Positions 11,583-22,384 of a DNA stretch of 64,000 nucleotides are shown one piece after another. This stretch comes from Corinectria fuckeliana (lineage: Eukaryota; Ascomycota; Sordariomycetes; Hypocreales; Nectriaceae): the NCBI GenBank assembly GCA_019137255.1, contig WPDH01000057.1, forward strand, positions 1 through 64,000. The letters run 5' to 3'. Made by a program: the position numbers and the translations under genes. Each line of letters begins with the position of its first letter. The first letter of the stretch is position 1. The notes beneath the pieces were generated by a model. The model was given only the letters and a program-made list of their open reading frames with translations, was not told the DNA's origin and ran no database searches.

Positions 11583-12860
11583 ATGTCGCACACTGCGCGG
11601 GAACGGCGGAACCCGCCTCCGAGGCGGAAGTCCTGCGCCGCCTGCATCAAGGCCAAGCGGCGCTGCGACATGGCCCTCCCGGCATGTTCACGATGCTCTC
11701 AGCGGCGCTTTCCGTGTCTGTATCCGACCCGAAACACCCGCGATCAGCAGCCCGCCAGATCTCAAACGGATCCGGTGCCAGGCCTGCTGATTGACGATGC
11801 GGCGTGCATGTCGCCGGGACAGCTTGCCGGGAGCAACGAGGACTTCAACTCAGCGGCGGCGAGTATCGATGCGGGTTTCGGTGACTTGGCACCCTTCGAA
11901 CTCCCGATTGACGAGGAGACATTTGGGCTTTTGCAGCCCTCGACGCTGGCTGCTCCATCTACGAGAGGCCTGGACTCGGTTCCGGAGGTTATCGCAAATC
12001 GGCTGCAGTGGTCGATAGATCAGATCCGGAAAGCACCCTCTACCATGGTTCTAGAGACACAAACACCTTGGTCGCATCCGATTCTATACAAGGACGGAAT
12101 GCCTCGCTCTATCCGAGGTGCGTGCACTAATTGCAAAGCCCGCTCACTTCCAGAGCAATGTCCACTAACAGTTGTGACAGACGCCCACGCCTGTTGTGCG
12201 CTGTACCTAGCAAAGAATCGTGTGAATGCGCCCATCATATTTCGCTCCATTGAATCTCACGTCAACGACCTCCTCTGTTCCGCAGCACCCAACACGCCTC
12301 GGGACTGTCTTGCACACACGCAAGCGCTACTTCTCTACCAGATAATCCGCCTCTTCGACGGCGACATCGGGGCCCGGGCCTGCGCGGAACGCGACCTCTC
12401 GGCAGTTGAGACGTCAGCCATCGCGCTCTTCGCGCACGCCAAGTTCGACCTCGACCCGGCGTCGACGGAGCTGCCCGTGTTCCCGATCGCGCCGACCAAG
12501 ACGTTCTGGCTGGACTGGGTGCTGCACGAGTCGATCCGGCGCACGCTGCTGCTGACCTTCTACTTCCTGCAGGCGTACCGCATCATGACGCACCAGCGGG
12601 GCCTGCACTGCGACGGCAAGCTGGGGCTGTGTCACTCGTGGACGGTGTCGGCGTATCTGTGGGGGGCGCCGACGCCGATGGCTTTTGCGGGGGCGTGGAA
12701 GAACAGGAAGCATTTCGTGGTGACGAACGCCGTCTTCAACGAGATGCTGGAGGAGGCCATGGCGGACGATGTAGATGCGTACGGGAAGATATTCATCACG
12801 TCGTTGATGGGGATTGACGAGGCGGAGGGGTGGTTCGCGAGTCGAGGAGGGAGTCTTTGA
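11583..12860 (+). CDS. Zn2Cys6 (Gal4-type) transcription factor
   Basis: The open frame runs from 11487, but I prefer the second Met at 11583 (MSHTARERRNPPPRRKSC), which puts the DNA-binding domain at the N-terminus. That gives 425 residues; from 11487 it would be 457. The binuclear zinc cluster is complete: CAACIKAKRRC then CSRCSQRRFPC, with spacing C-x2-C-x6-C-x6-C-x2-C-x6-C, preceded by a basic stretch. The rest is a helical regulatory region (for example ALLLYQIIRLFDGDI and RRTLLLTFYFLQAYRIM), as in the smaller aflatoxin-regulator-like factors. No intron is needed. It is divergent from the NmrA-like gene. The target is unknown, and no biosynthetic cluster is visible in this window. Confidence 0.88.
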   Translation: MSHTARERRNPPPRRKSCAACIKAKRRCDMALPACSRCSQRRFPCLYPTRNTRDQQPARSQTDPVPGLLIDDAACMSPGQLAGSNEDFNSAAASIDAGFGDLAPFELPIDEETFGLLQPSTLAAPSTRGLDSVPEVIANRLQWSIDQIRKAPSTMVLETQTPWSHPILYKDGMPRSIRGACTNCKARSLPEQCPLTVVTDAHACCALYLAKNRVNAPIIFRSIESHVNDLLCSAAPNTPRDCLAHTQALLLYQIIRLFDGDIGARACAERDLSAVETSAIALFAHAKFDLDPASTELPVFPIAPTKTFWLDWVLHESIRRTLLLTFYFLQAYRIMTHQRGLHCDGKLGLCHSWTVSAYLWGAPTPMAFAGAWKNRKHFVVTNAVFNEMLEEAMADDVDAYGKIFITSLMGIDEAEGWFASRGGSL

Positions 12861-13169
12861 CAACTGTACATGGCGAGTTTCTCGATAACTGCCAATATCA
12901 GGGTGTTAGACGAAGATCCAGAAGCCTATCAGTCAATTTTAGTACAACATGACAACGTTTTGATGGGTTTTCCTGAAATCATTGGTCTGAGACGTAGTGA
13001 CAGTTAACAACTTGGATGGCAACTGGTCACTTCAACGAGACAATCTAGAAAGAATGAGCAGCCAGCCAGCCAGCCAGCCTGTCGATGGAGCAACTCACAA
13101 GCAGTCCGTGGGCATGAAAGCCACCCACATACTTAACCCAACTAACAAAGCCAAGTCGTCATCAAACAC
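12861..13169. other. Intergenic region with CCAG microsatellite
   Basis: 309 bp between the Zn2Cys6 stop and the tRNA. It includes a short CCAG-type tandem repeat near 13060-13080. No other feature seen. Confidence 0.5.
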
Positions 13170-13297
13170 GCGGGTTTAGCTCAGTTGGGGTATGTTCACA
13201 CATTAATCCCTCACTTGAAGCAAATCACTAACCTTCACTGACAGAGAGCGTCAGACTGAAGATCTGAAGGTCATGTGTTCGATCCACATAAACCGCA
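13170..13297 (+). tRNA. tRNA-Phe (GAA) with a D-loop insertion
   Basis: 5' part 13170-13189 (GCGGGTTTAGCTCAGTTGGG) plus 3' part 13245-13297 make a 73-nt tRNA. The D stem GCTC/GAGC is restored only after removal of 13190-13244. The anticodon loop CTGAAGA carries GAA (Phe) and has no insertion at the usual 37/38 position. The T arm is ATGTG-TTCGATC-CACAT and the discriminator is A at 13297. Internal promoter elements are present: the A box around TAGCTCAGTTGG upstream of the insertion and the B box GTTCGATCC at about 13277-13285. A T-run terminator follows. One acceptor-stem pair (5-68) appears to be a G/A mismatch. It could be a functional gene with a non-canonical intron or a decaying tRNA copy. 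Confidence 0.85.
13190..13244 (+). other. 55-nt intron-like insertion in the tRNA-Phe D-loop with spliceosomal signals
   Basis: The insertion starts GTATGT and ends GACAG, with a perfect CTAAC at 13228-13232 whose branch A lies 13 nt before the terminal AG. These are the same signals used by protein-coding introns in this window. It separates tRNA positions 20 and 21 (TTGGG | AGAGCG). Its exact removal regenerates a canonical D arm. Seen directly; that it is spliced is inference. Confidence 0.75.
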
Positions 13298-13305
13298 CAC
13301 CTTTA

Positions 13306-13310
13306 TTTTT
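13306..13310 (+). terminator. RNA polymerase III T-run terminator
   Basis: Five consecutive T residues 9 nt after the tRNA 3' end, in the context CTTTATTTTTGG. This supports the tRNA as a Pol III transcription unit. Confidence 0.7.
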
Positions 13311-13758
13311 GGACTTTTGTCATCGTTTTTGACCTGTCAGGGTTCGTCACTCCTGCAAGCTATTTGGAGGGTTCGTTCGTGGTTGTGGATCCCGGTCTTG
13401 TGGTGTAACTTGACTCCTGCTAAGCAAAACCATGCATTTACTAATTAGCGAACAAATAGGACAGACGGCGGATTCCTTCGTGTTCGAGGTGTAATGTATT
13501 TTCAAAGTTCGTATGACTATCACACCAATGAACTGTAAAGTCATCCGAGTCAGGTCGTGCTATTATTGTCTAAACCTCGTAGTCGTGGGTCAGACGGCGT
13601 GACCGGAGCCCGGTGGATATTTACCCCGGTCTCATTCGCGACAGTGTAAGCTTATCGAGTTCACAATGTCGCAAGCCATCATCCCCCTTTTAAGCAATAT
13701 CAACATTAGATGCTTTTTGTTTCTAGCGTTTAAGAGGGTCTCGCGAGGGCTTTCCGAA
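13311..13758. other. Intergenic / 5' untranslated region of the NPP gene
   Basis: No gene recognised. An in-frame ATG at 13666 would add 31 residues to the following protein. I treat that stretch as leader because it looks unlike the rest of the cytoplasmic tail. Confidence 0.45.
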
Positions 13759-16143
13759 ATGCCTCTGCAAAGCCTTGATACGAATCCCTCGGGCAGGGAC
13801 AATGCCTCCCTCCTGTCCCCTATGGGATACGACGACGATGCTGCATCCCTCCATTCTCGAAGCGACCAAGACACCGACAGCGACGATGACCAGCTCATCT
13901 CTCGCGCGAGAAACAGCCGCGAGCTCCGCGCCCACGATCGCATTGTGCTGATGGAAGAGGAAGAGATGGACAAGCTGGTCACCGATACCCGCAGGAAGCA
14001 GGAAAAGGAGCGTCGCGGTTCCCAACTAGCCGTTCCCAACCCGCTCAAAATATTCGGACGACGGCCTGGTTCTTCCCACAGTCAAGATCTCAACAGCTCG
14101 ACTGAGGACTTGGTATCTGAAAAGAGAAACGTCAGGCGAACAAGGAGACAGAAGAAGCGGGAGAGGCTGGTGGAGAGTGCGCAACATGGCGAGGACGGAG
14201 AGCTGATGTACGAGATGGAAGAGGGAGGCATGAAGGAAGGCAGCTCGACAGGGGAGAGCAGCGAGCGGGACGACAGCGACGAGATGGATAGGCTACACCT
14301 CAACATGATTGCCGACGCAAAGGCCCAGCGACGAAGGAGCTGGCGGCGGTGGGTGTTCATCCACACCCTCATCGCCATCGGCTTCGCAATCCTGATCCTG
14401 ATTGCCTGGAAGCTCTCCAAGAACAGAAAGAGCGCGCACCCCAAACACAAGCAGACACTGGTGAGCAATGGCACCGCGCTCTTTGCGCCCACCACCCTCA
14501 TCATCAGCCTAGACGGTTTCCGCGCCGACTTCCTCCAGCGGGGCCTCACGCCCCGGCTAAACGCCTTTGTCAAGGAGGGTGTCTCGCCAAAATGGATGCA
14601 CCCGTCATTCCCCTCCGTGACCTTCCCGAATCACTACACGATCGCGACGGGCCTCTACCCCGAGAGCCACGGCGTCGTGGGGAACAGCTTCTGGGACCCC
14701 AAGCTTCGGGAGGAGTTCTTCTACACCGATCCGGACCGGAGCCTCGATCCTAAGTGGTGGGGCGGAGAGCCCTTCTGGGTGACGGCTGAGAACCAGGGAA
14801 TACGGAGTGCTATCCACATGTGGCCGGGAAGCGAGGCGCATGTCCTCCATACCGAGCCGAGCTTGCTGGACAAGTTCGACAGGAAAGAGACGCTCGATGG
14901 CAAGGTTGCCAGAATTCTCGAGTTCCTGGATATGCCTGGCATGGAGGACAAGACGGCCGCCTTCAACGACATGCGACCTCAGCTGATTGCCGCATACGTC
15001 CCTCATGTCGATTCTGACGGTCACAAGTACGGCCCAAACAGCACTGAAATCCGCGAGACGATTACGAAAGTGGACACGATGCTGGATAAGATCTTCCATG
15101 GTCTAGAAGTCCGCAACTTGACCAGCATTGTCAACGTGGTCGTCGTCTCAGATCATGGTATGGCGACAACGGACACCACTCGGCTGATCCAGCTCGAGGA
15201 CCTCATCGATGTCAGCAAGATTGAGCATATAGACGGCTGGCCGCTATACGGTCTCCGCCCCAAGGATCCCGAAGATCTGCAAGGTCTATACGATGAGCTT
15301 GAGGAGAAGGCTAAGTCGAACCCAAACTTTGAAGTTTACCTTCGTGATGTCAACATGCCCGAGCGGTATCACTTTACCAAGGACGACCGCATCGCCCCGT
15401 TGTGGGTGGTGCCCAAGACGGGCTGGGCGATTGTCACCGAGGAAGAGTTCTCGGTCAAGGAAGGCCTGGAGAAGGATTTGATCTACCATCCTCGTGGCCT
15501 ACATGGGTACGATCACGAGCACCCACTGATGCGGGCCATCTTCATTGCCCGTGGCCCTGCGTTCCCCCACCCGGCGAACAGTCAAATCGAGGTGTTCCGT
15601 AAGTCCAGGACACCACGGGAGTGCCGGGAGTACGTTGGCTAACATGACACAGAAAATATTGAAGTGTACAACATGCTGTGCGACTCGGTCGGCATCGAGC
15701 CAACCCCCAACAACGGGACTCTTCGTTTACCGCTGAAGCCCATCGGACTCCACAAGCCCGAGGACACGCCACAAGAGCCGACAGATCCCGAGACTTCGGG
15801 TAAAGCTGATGCGTCCAAGGAGCCGGAGCAGTCTACGGCCCAGGAGAAGCCAGAGCAACCTACAGTCCATGTGGAGCCGACACTGCCGGTGCGACCGACC
15901 TTGCCCGTTGCGCCCTCGCAGCCAGCCCGGCCGACCGTGCCAGAGAAGCCCACGAAGCCTACGAAGCCCGTGAAAACGACTTCAGGGAGCAAGGGCTCTA
16001 AAGGCGATGACACGGACGATGAGGATGACAAAGACGACGAAGACGACGAAGACGACGACGACGACGATGATAACTGGTGGAAGTGGCTGACCGACAAAGT
16101 GCACAAGGCATGGCACAAGATCACCGGGTCAGACTCAGATTGA
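13759..16143 (+). CDS. Type II membrane nucleotide pyrophosphatase/phosphodiesterase (ENPP family)
   Basis: Two exons, 13759-15598 and 15653-16143, joined across a 54-bp GTAAGT...ACAG intron, give about 776 residues. An acidic and basic cytoplasmic tail of about 195 residues is followed by one transmembrane anchor (WVFIHTLIAIGFAILILIAW, about 197-216) and an extracellular/lumenal alkaline-phosphatase-fold domain. Metal-site and nucleophile motifs are intact: LIISLDGFRAD, PSVTFPNHYTIATGLYPES (nucleophile Thr before FPNH), HVDSDGHKYGP, VVSDHGM and GLHGYDH. The family hydrolyses phosphodiester or pyrophosphate bonds of extracellular nucleotides, as yeast Npp1/Npp2 do under phosphate limitation. 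The C-terminus is unusual: a proline-rich PTxPxxP stretch, then an acidic run (about 16006-16070) and a Trp-rich end. An upstream in-frame ATG at 13666 is an alternative start. Confidence 0.9.
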
Positions 16144-17470
16144 GAACGAGACACGTGTCTATTTGTCGCTAGCATTGCGTACTACTGGAGTTTCTGTGTC
16201 ATGTTTATTCTAGGCGTTCTAGGCGGGTCAAGGCATATATGGGCAGTGTTTGTGCGGCGTTGTTTGATACCTGGTACGGGTAGAACGATGGCTTTGCGTC
16301 TGTATCAAAGACTGATATTGCACTTTGCCACCCACAGGAAGCGCCGCGGTGGGTTAATCGAAATTTGTTTGCATTTCTATCATGCAGAGTTCCGACGACA
16401 TACTTGCGGCAGGTGTCGGCCTCATTAATAAGGCAGGAATTGGTTGCATCGTTGTCCCAGACCGATTCCAGAGGGTTGGTTAACGCAGTGCGACGTGATA
16501 TTCGTTGCCTTGTTTGAAGGCGAGCTGCGACTACTTGCAGATGGCCAACCACATGTGCATCGGCGAGGCAGGCTGTACTAGGTGGTAGGCAGAGAGAGGG
16601 GGGCATCTCGTCAGTTCTCTGCTCGCCCCAGAAACTGGGTGATCGGGGGTTGGCTCGCCTCGCAGTGCAGGATGGTGTTGAGGACATCCACGGTCCATCG
16701 AGGTGCTATTCGTAGGTCGTTTGCGGGGTGCCGCCAGGCCGGGGGCACTGCTTGTTAGTGGATGTAGGTACCTAGCCGTCCCCTGTCTACCTACTAAGTA
16801 CCTACATAGACCCGCCCGGTGCCATGGAGCCTACCTAAGTAGGACCCTAAGTAAGCTAAGCTGCCCGGGTTGCTACTGTGCATGCCTTAGGTAAGTACCT
16901 GTTGGAGCCTGGGCTTCAGTGCATGCGTTCGGCGGGTCACACCTTGCCACTGGGTGGGCTCCACTGCAGGTGAGGTGGCATTTCCCGGGCACTAGAAACG
17001 CTGACAGTCACTGTAGCGTTGCCCAGCAGTCACTATCCTTTCTTCCAAACCAAACATCAATCAACGCGGACGCGTGACGCGGCTCTTTTCCGTTTCTTTC
17101 CCACCTTTCCCACCACTATCACACTAACAGATTGCCTTAACGGGAACACCAGCCAGGCTACCCAACTAGCATACCTATCTATCTCAACGCAGGGCGCCCA
17201 CCAAAAGAGCAACTCTCCCATCACACGTTCCCTGCACGACCGGGCTCGGTATCACCAACTCAACCCTCGCCCCTCGCCATCCACTCGTTTTGGCCCGTCC
17301 ACTCTACCCCCGACGGCACGCACGGCTCCCTGCCTATTTTGGCGCCTCTCCAGGACAACCTTGACTCTCTGACCGCTGCTGCCCGCTGCCCGCTGGCGAC
17401 TGGCGCATGCCTGACGTGGTGTTCAAGACTCCTTGTGCGCCGCCGCTCGCCTCGCTGCGTCGCGCCCATC
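16144..17470. other. Intergenic region with TAGGTACC-type motifs and CT-rich leader
   Basis: 1.3 kb. From about 16755 to 16905 there is a cluster of short palindromic TAGGTA/TACCTA motifs. From about 17030 the sequence is C/T-rich and is probably the promoter and 5' leader of the next gene. Open frames here have no recognisable domains and I regard them as chance. Confidence 0.5.
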
Positions 17471-20400
17471 ATGGACCTGGACAACTTGGAAACCATGGAC
17501 ATCGACGCGCTGACGGAGGAGCTGACCATCTGTAAGGTCATCCTCGACTCTTTGCAAGACGAGACGTTTGAGGGTGCCGAACAGGAACGTCTTGAGGCTC
17601 GCCGAGACATCGCTCGCCTTAAGAGGCTTGTGCGTGCGGCGAAATTCGGGCAGAATCCTGAAGGTAAGGCTGCTTGCCTGCCGTTCCCGCTTCTGCTGCG
17701 GGACGGATATGTCGTGATGGTCTGGAATTAACCAAACTGATAGAACCTACGCTTCCTCCCACTGCTCCCTCGCGGCCCGTCGCTCATCAAACGCCATCCG
17801 GATCATCTCTAGGTACGAGCTGCCATGTTTCGTTTTGTTGCTTCCGGTGACTAGCTGAGTCTGCGCCTCACTCATCTCATCTTTGTTTACTCGCCTTCTC
17901 CTTGCTTGTTAGATCTGCATTCTGTCCCACTTGGCCCTTTTCAGCCTATATTGTTTTTCAACCTCCCTCTACCATCGTCACCCCTCATTGTCTGTCTTTC
18001 ATTCACACCTTCAACTTGAACTCTCCGTTCTCATCACTCCCTCTCTGTTCGCATCACTCATGTCACAGCCACCACTATAAGCCCCTTCGTTCAAGCCCCA
18101 TGCCTGCTTTTCAAGATCATGGCCATGTCCAAGACGTGGCGGACTTCCCCGAACTTCCCTTCTCATACGATTACTTTCTCTACATAACCCAAGACATGCC
18201 GACTAACTTTCTCCCACAAGAACGCGAGGCCCTAGACATCCCAGCAGCCATGTCGACCCCTATCAGAAACAACAACTCATTCAACGACATGGGCTCACGC
18301 TCTTTGCCCAGTCGTAAACGGAACTCTGAGTCGGCCAGCCTGTTTGCGCCTGTCGGGCATACCAAGACTCGGCGTACAACTCCGGTGGCAGCTTTCGATC
18401 CCTTCTGCCCTTCATCTCAGGAAAACCACAGCGAAAGTCAAGTCGACGTCATCGACCTTACTGGGTACGTTTCGTTCATCCCTGACCTTTACTTATGTCA
18501 TAGTTTGCCTTAAGAGTCGTGCTGTATACTAACCTTGAATACTCAGGGACGATGACGATTTCAGCTCTCATTTCATTAACGAGCAGATCAAGGTCGAGAA
18601 CAGACGCAACCAGGAGAAAGCTGACCGTGAGTTGGCTCGGATGCTCTCTAGCCAGGAGTCTCCGGCGCAGGCCCAATCTACCCTATCAACTGGAACGAAT
18701 GCTTTCACAAGATTGATGGGAAATCAACCGTCCAGCACCGCCGAAGCGAACTTCACGGGGATGGACTCGGAGACTTCTTTTGGAGCTCCTGAATCTAACC
18801 CCGTTCCCAAACCAGAGCCCATGCCGGACCTACCTACAACCCAAATGCCGGGGGCCTACAACCCCCGCTGGGATGCAAACTTTCCAGTTCGCCAAAACCC
18901 CAACCCTCATATGCCCGCCGCAAACCCTGCTTCTGGAGGCTACAGGCCAATCGCGACGCACCCCTCGGTCCCTTCTCAGGAGCAATATGGCCCTACCAGT
19001 CACGTCGGATTACCTTTCTATCAGAATCGGGGCTTAGTTCTAGGTCCAAACTCAAGCTTGACTAGAGACCCAACCCCAGGCCCAGCCCCAGGTCCATATC
19101 CAGGGCCAGCTCCGCTGTCGGGGATCCAACCTAATGGGATTCAACCTGGAACAACGCTGCCCATTTTTGGGGCGCCCTGGATGCCTAGCTCTCGTCCAAT
19201 GCCTTTCCTGCCAAGTCAAGGCGCCTCGGGCTTGTCTGATATCATCAACAAGACGAGCAACTTTGACTACGATCTCGGCATAGACGATTCTAACAACCCA
19301 CTGTCTGAACGTCTAACGGATTTCATCCAGGACGCTTACCACGATCCTAGAATGACCGAGAAAGACCTGGACAATCTCTTGCAGAACATTCGCCCAGACA
19401 TGGACATTCCGGAGAGAAATCGTGATGGAACTCCAGCTGGACTTAAGAGACCGTTGTACCCTCATCAAGAGTTGGCGCTTACTTGGATGAAGAAGATGGA
19501 GGAGGGGACGAACAAGGGAGGTATTCTTGCGGATGACATGGGTCTCGGGAAGACAATATCCACGCTTGCTCTTCTCCTATCCCGGCCAGCAACCGGCCGC
19601 ATCAAAGTAAGTTCCTAGTTATCGCTAAAGTTACCAATGCTAACCTCTGAAGACAAATCTGATAGTTGGCCCTGTTGCCCTCATCCGGCAGTGGGAAGAG
19701 GAACTCGCCACAAAGACAAAACTCTCTCACAGATTGTCGGTTTTTCTTTACCACAACAAAAAGGCCACGACAGAAACTCTGCTGGGATATGATGTCGTTT
19801 TGACAACCTACGGCACCATCGCTCAAGAACTGAAACGACTAGACAAGTACATGGAGGAAAACAAGGGGCGCAACATCGACTTCAACGACAAGACGCTTGC
19901 CGTCAAGTGTCCACTGCTCCACCCGCAAAAGGCAAAGTTCTATCGCATCGTTCTCGATGAAGCGCAGTGCATCAAAAACAAGGAGACGAAAACTGCAAAG
20001 GCGTGCGCCAAGTTGAGGGCAACCTATCGGTGGTGCTTGACCGGAACCCCAATGATGAATGGCGTTCTAGAACTGTACTCCCTGCTTAATTTCCTTCAGA
20101 TCAAGCCCTACTGCAAATGGGAACAGTTCCGTCAGGTGAGTTGTGAACACCTATACTTGGCTTTCTCGTACTAACTTTTTATAGTCCTTCGGTATTTTGT
20201 TTGGTCGCAATGGCGATCCGAAGAGCGTGGCCATGAACAGACTCCGAGCGCTTCTCAAGGCCATCATGCTTCGACGCAAGAAGAATTCGCAGCTCGACGG
20301 CAAGCCCATTCTCAAGCTTCCCGAGAAGATAGAAGAGGTGGTTTACGCCGACTTCTCCCCCGACGAACTTGACTTCTATAGTCAGCTGGAGAAGAAGTCT

Positions 20401-21735
20401 CAGGTGCAGTTCAGCAAGTACCTTCGAAGCGGAAGCATCGGCAAGAACTACTCGAGCATCCTTGTACTACTGCTCCGACTACGCCAGGCGTGCTGCCATC
20501 CGCATCTCAACTTGGACGTGGACGATGCCAACATCGTGTCCGATGAAGACAAGTTGGACTTGGTCAAGGCGCTGGATGGAATGATTGTAGAGAGGATCAA
20601 GGGGATTGAGGCCTTCGAATGCCCCATCTGTTACGATGCGGTCCAGTGCCCGGCATTCTTCGTCCCTTGCGGGCATGACAGCTGCAGCGAGTGCCTTTGC
20701 CGTCTCGCCGACAACGCTGCCATGGTCAATTTGCAGGAAGGGAACGAAGGCAGCAAGGCTAAGTGCCCTGTCTGCCGTGGTTTGTTCGATCCTAGCAAAT
20801 GTTTCACGTATGAAACGTTTCAGAAGGTCCACATGCCCGAGCGCCTCAAGAAGTCAGAGTCTGATGGGGAAGTGTCGGATGGCGACGACGACGACGACGA
20901 CGACGACGGCGATGACGAGACAGACTCTGATGATTGCGTCTCTGACGACGATGTCGACAAGCAGGGCAATCTCAAAGGATTTATTGTTCCAGATGACGAC
21001 GATTCCGATGACGAAAAACCGGAAAAGAAGGTTCTTGATAAAGCCGAGAAAAAGGAGAAGAAGAAGAGGGGGAAGGGGAAGAAGAAGGCATTGGATATCA
21101 AGCCTTCGATGCTCAAGACCCTCCGCAAGGATGGGTACAAGAATCGTGACGCGTTCAAGAAGTACATGCGATATCTGCGTAAGACGTGGATGCCTGCCGC
21201 CAAGGTAACGCGATGCATGGAGCTCTTGAAAGAGGTATCCCAAACGGGGGAGAAGACCATCATCTTCTCTCAGTGGACCCTTCTGCTTGATCTGCTCGAG
21301 GTAGCAATGTGGCATGAGAAGATGACGAAGCCGGAGCGATACGACGGCAGCATGTCAGCTGATCAGCGCAACGCAGCAGCTCACAGTTTTCGGGATCGCA
21401 AGGATGTCACGGTGATGCTCGTCTCTCTTAGAGCAGGCAACGCGGGACTCAACTTGACGGCCGCCTCCCGGGTCATCATCATGGACCCTTTTTGGAATCC
21501 ATATATCGAGATGCAGGCAGTCGATCGTGCCTATCGCATCGGACAGCAGAAGGAGGTCAAGGTGTACCGCATCTTGACCAGGGACACGGTAGAGGACCGA
21601 ATTGTTGCTTTGCAGGAGAAGAAAAAGGCGATTGTCGAGGCGGCCCTGGACGAGACAGAGAGCATGAAGATTGGGCGCCTCAGCGCCGGCGAACTGAAGT
21701 TCCTCTTCAACACGCGCGACAACACGCGCGATTAG
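17471..21735 (+). CDS. Uls1-like SNF2 translocase with RING finger
   Basis: Likely exons are 17471-17663, 17744-17812, then either 17945- or 18116- to 18464, 18547-19606, 19653-20135 and 20185-21735. The last four joins are in phase with good splice sites; the join before 18464 is uncertain. A protein starting at 18100 would have 1152 residues, the longer form about 1234. A disordered Pro-rich N-terminal half is followed by the SNF2 ATPase: ILADDMGLGKT (Walker A), VVLTTYGTI, DEAQCIKN (motif II) and LTGTPMMNG. A C3HC4 RING follows (CPICYD, FVPCGHDSCSECLC, KCPVCRG), then the helicase C-terminal lobe (IIFSQWTLLLDLLE, DRAYRIGQQKEVKVYRI). This matches fungal Uls1/Ris1, nuclear SUMO-targeted translocase-ubiquitin ligases acting in genome stability. 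An acidic Asp run and a Lys-rich run lie between the RING and the C-lobe. Confidence 0.85.
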
Positions 21736-22384
21736 ACGAGCTCGGCCAACGGTACCAGCTCTGGAGAAGGATGGGCAGGTTCATGAAACGGCATTTGACA
21801 GTGATACAGGAATGGTTTGTTTGATTTGCTACCTTCATATGATCGGCCTGTGGAAGCAGGAATCTTGAAGGCTGAGGTTGGGCGGAGTTAAGGAGGAAAT
21901 TCGCGATACGGTACCGGATAAGAGTCACGACCTCACGGTGATGAGTCGATGGACTCACTAGTTGATATGAAAGATACATTGGCTGTAGTAACGAGACTTG
22001 AGGGCGATCCTCTCCAGAACCTGCAATGAGCAAAAGTATCCACATTGTGACAGTGACTTGACAATACCTTCTTTTAAGGTGTTACGATTAGAGGTTTCGA
22101 TAATAGTCAACACATGCTTTGCTTGACGACTGAGATGAAGCACTCACCGAAACCACCGTCATATACGCAGATTCTCGCTAATTGACAACGCCCAGACTGA
22201 AGAATTAGGGCTGAGACAAAGATGGATAAGGGAAATCACTTTTGGGTATAAATTGCCTATCGCTTACTTACTTTTCCATTTCCTGTTTAACTGAACGCCG
22301 TGATCTGCCCGTTTTCCACAGGAGTCTCCGCCGCTTCCTGCTACTACTATATTCCCCCCCCTTGGGCAAAGCCTCCTTTTCTTC
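21736..22384. other. Intergenic region between convergent genes
   Basis: 649 bp between the stops of the Uls1-like gene (plus) and the MED17 gene (minus). It should hold both 3' untranslated regions. No gene seen. Confidence 0.6.

Noticed and set aside
10201..16143. Secondary-metabolite gene cluster around the Zn2Cys6 factor
   Set aside because: No polyketide synthase, NRPS, terpene cyclase or P450 is present nearby; the NmrA/regulator pair alone is not enough.
16205..16687. 160-codon minus-strand open frame downstream of the ENPP gene
   Set aside because: No recognisable features; probably lies in 3' untranslated and intergenic DNA.
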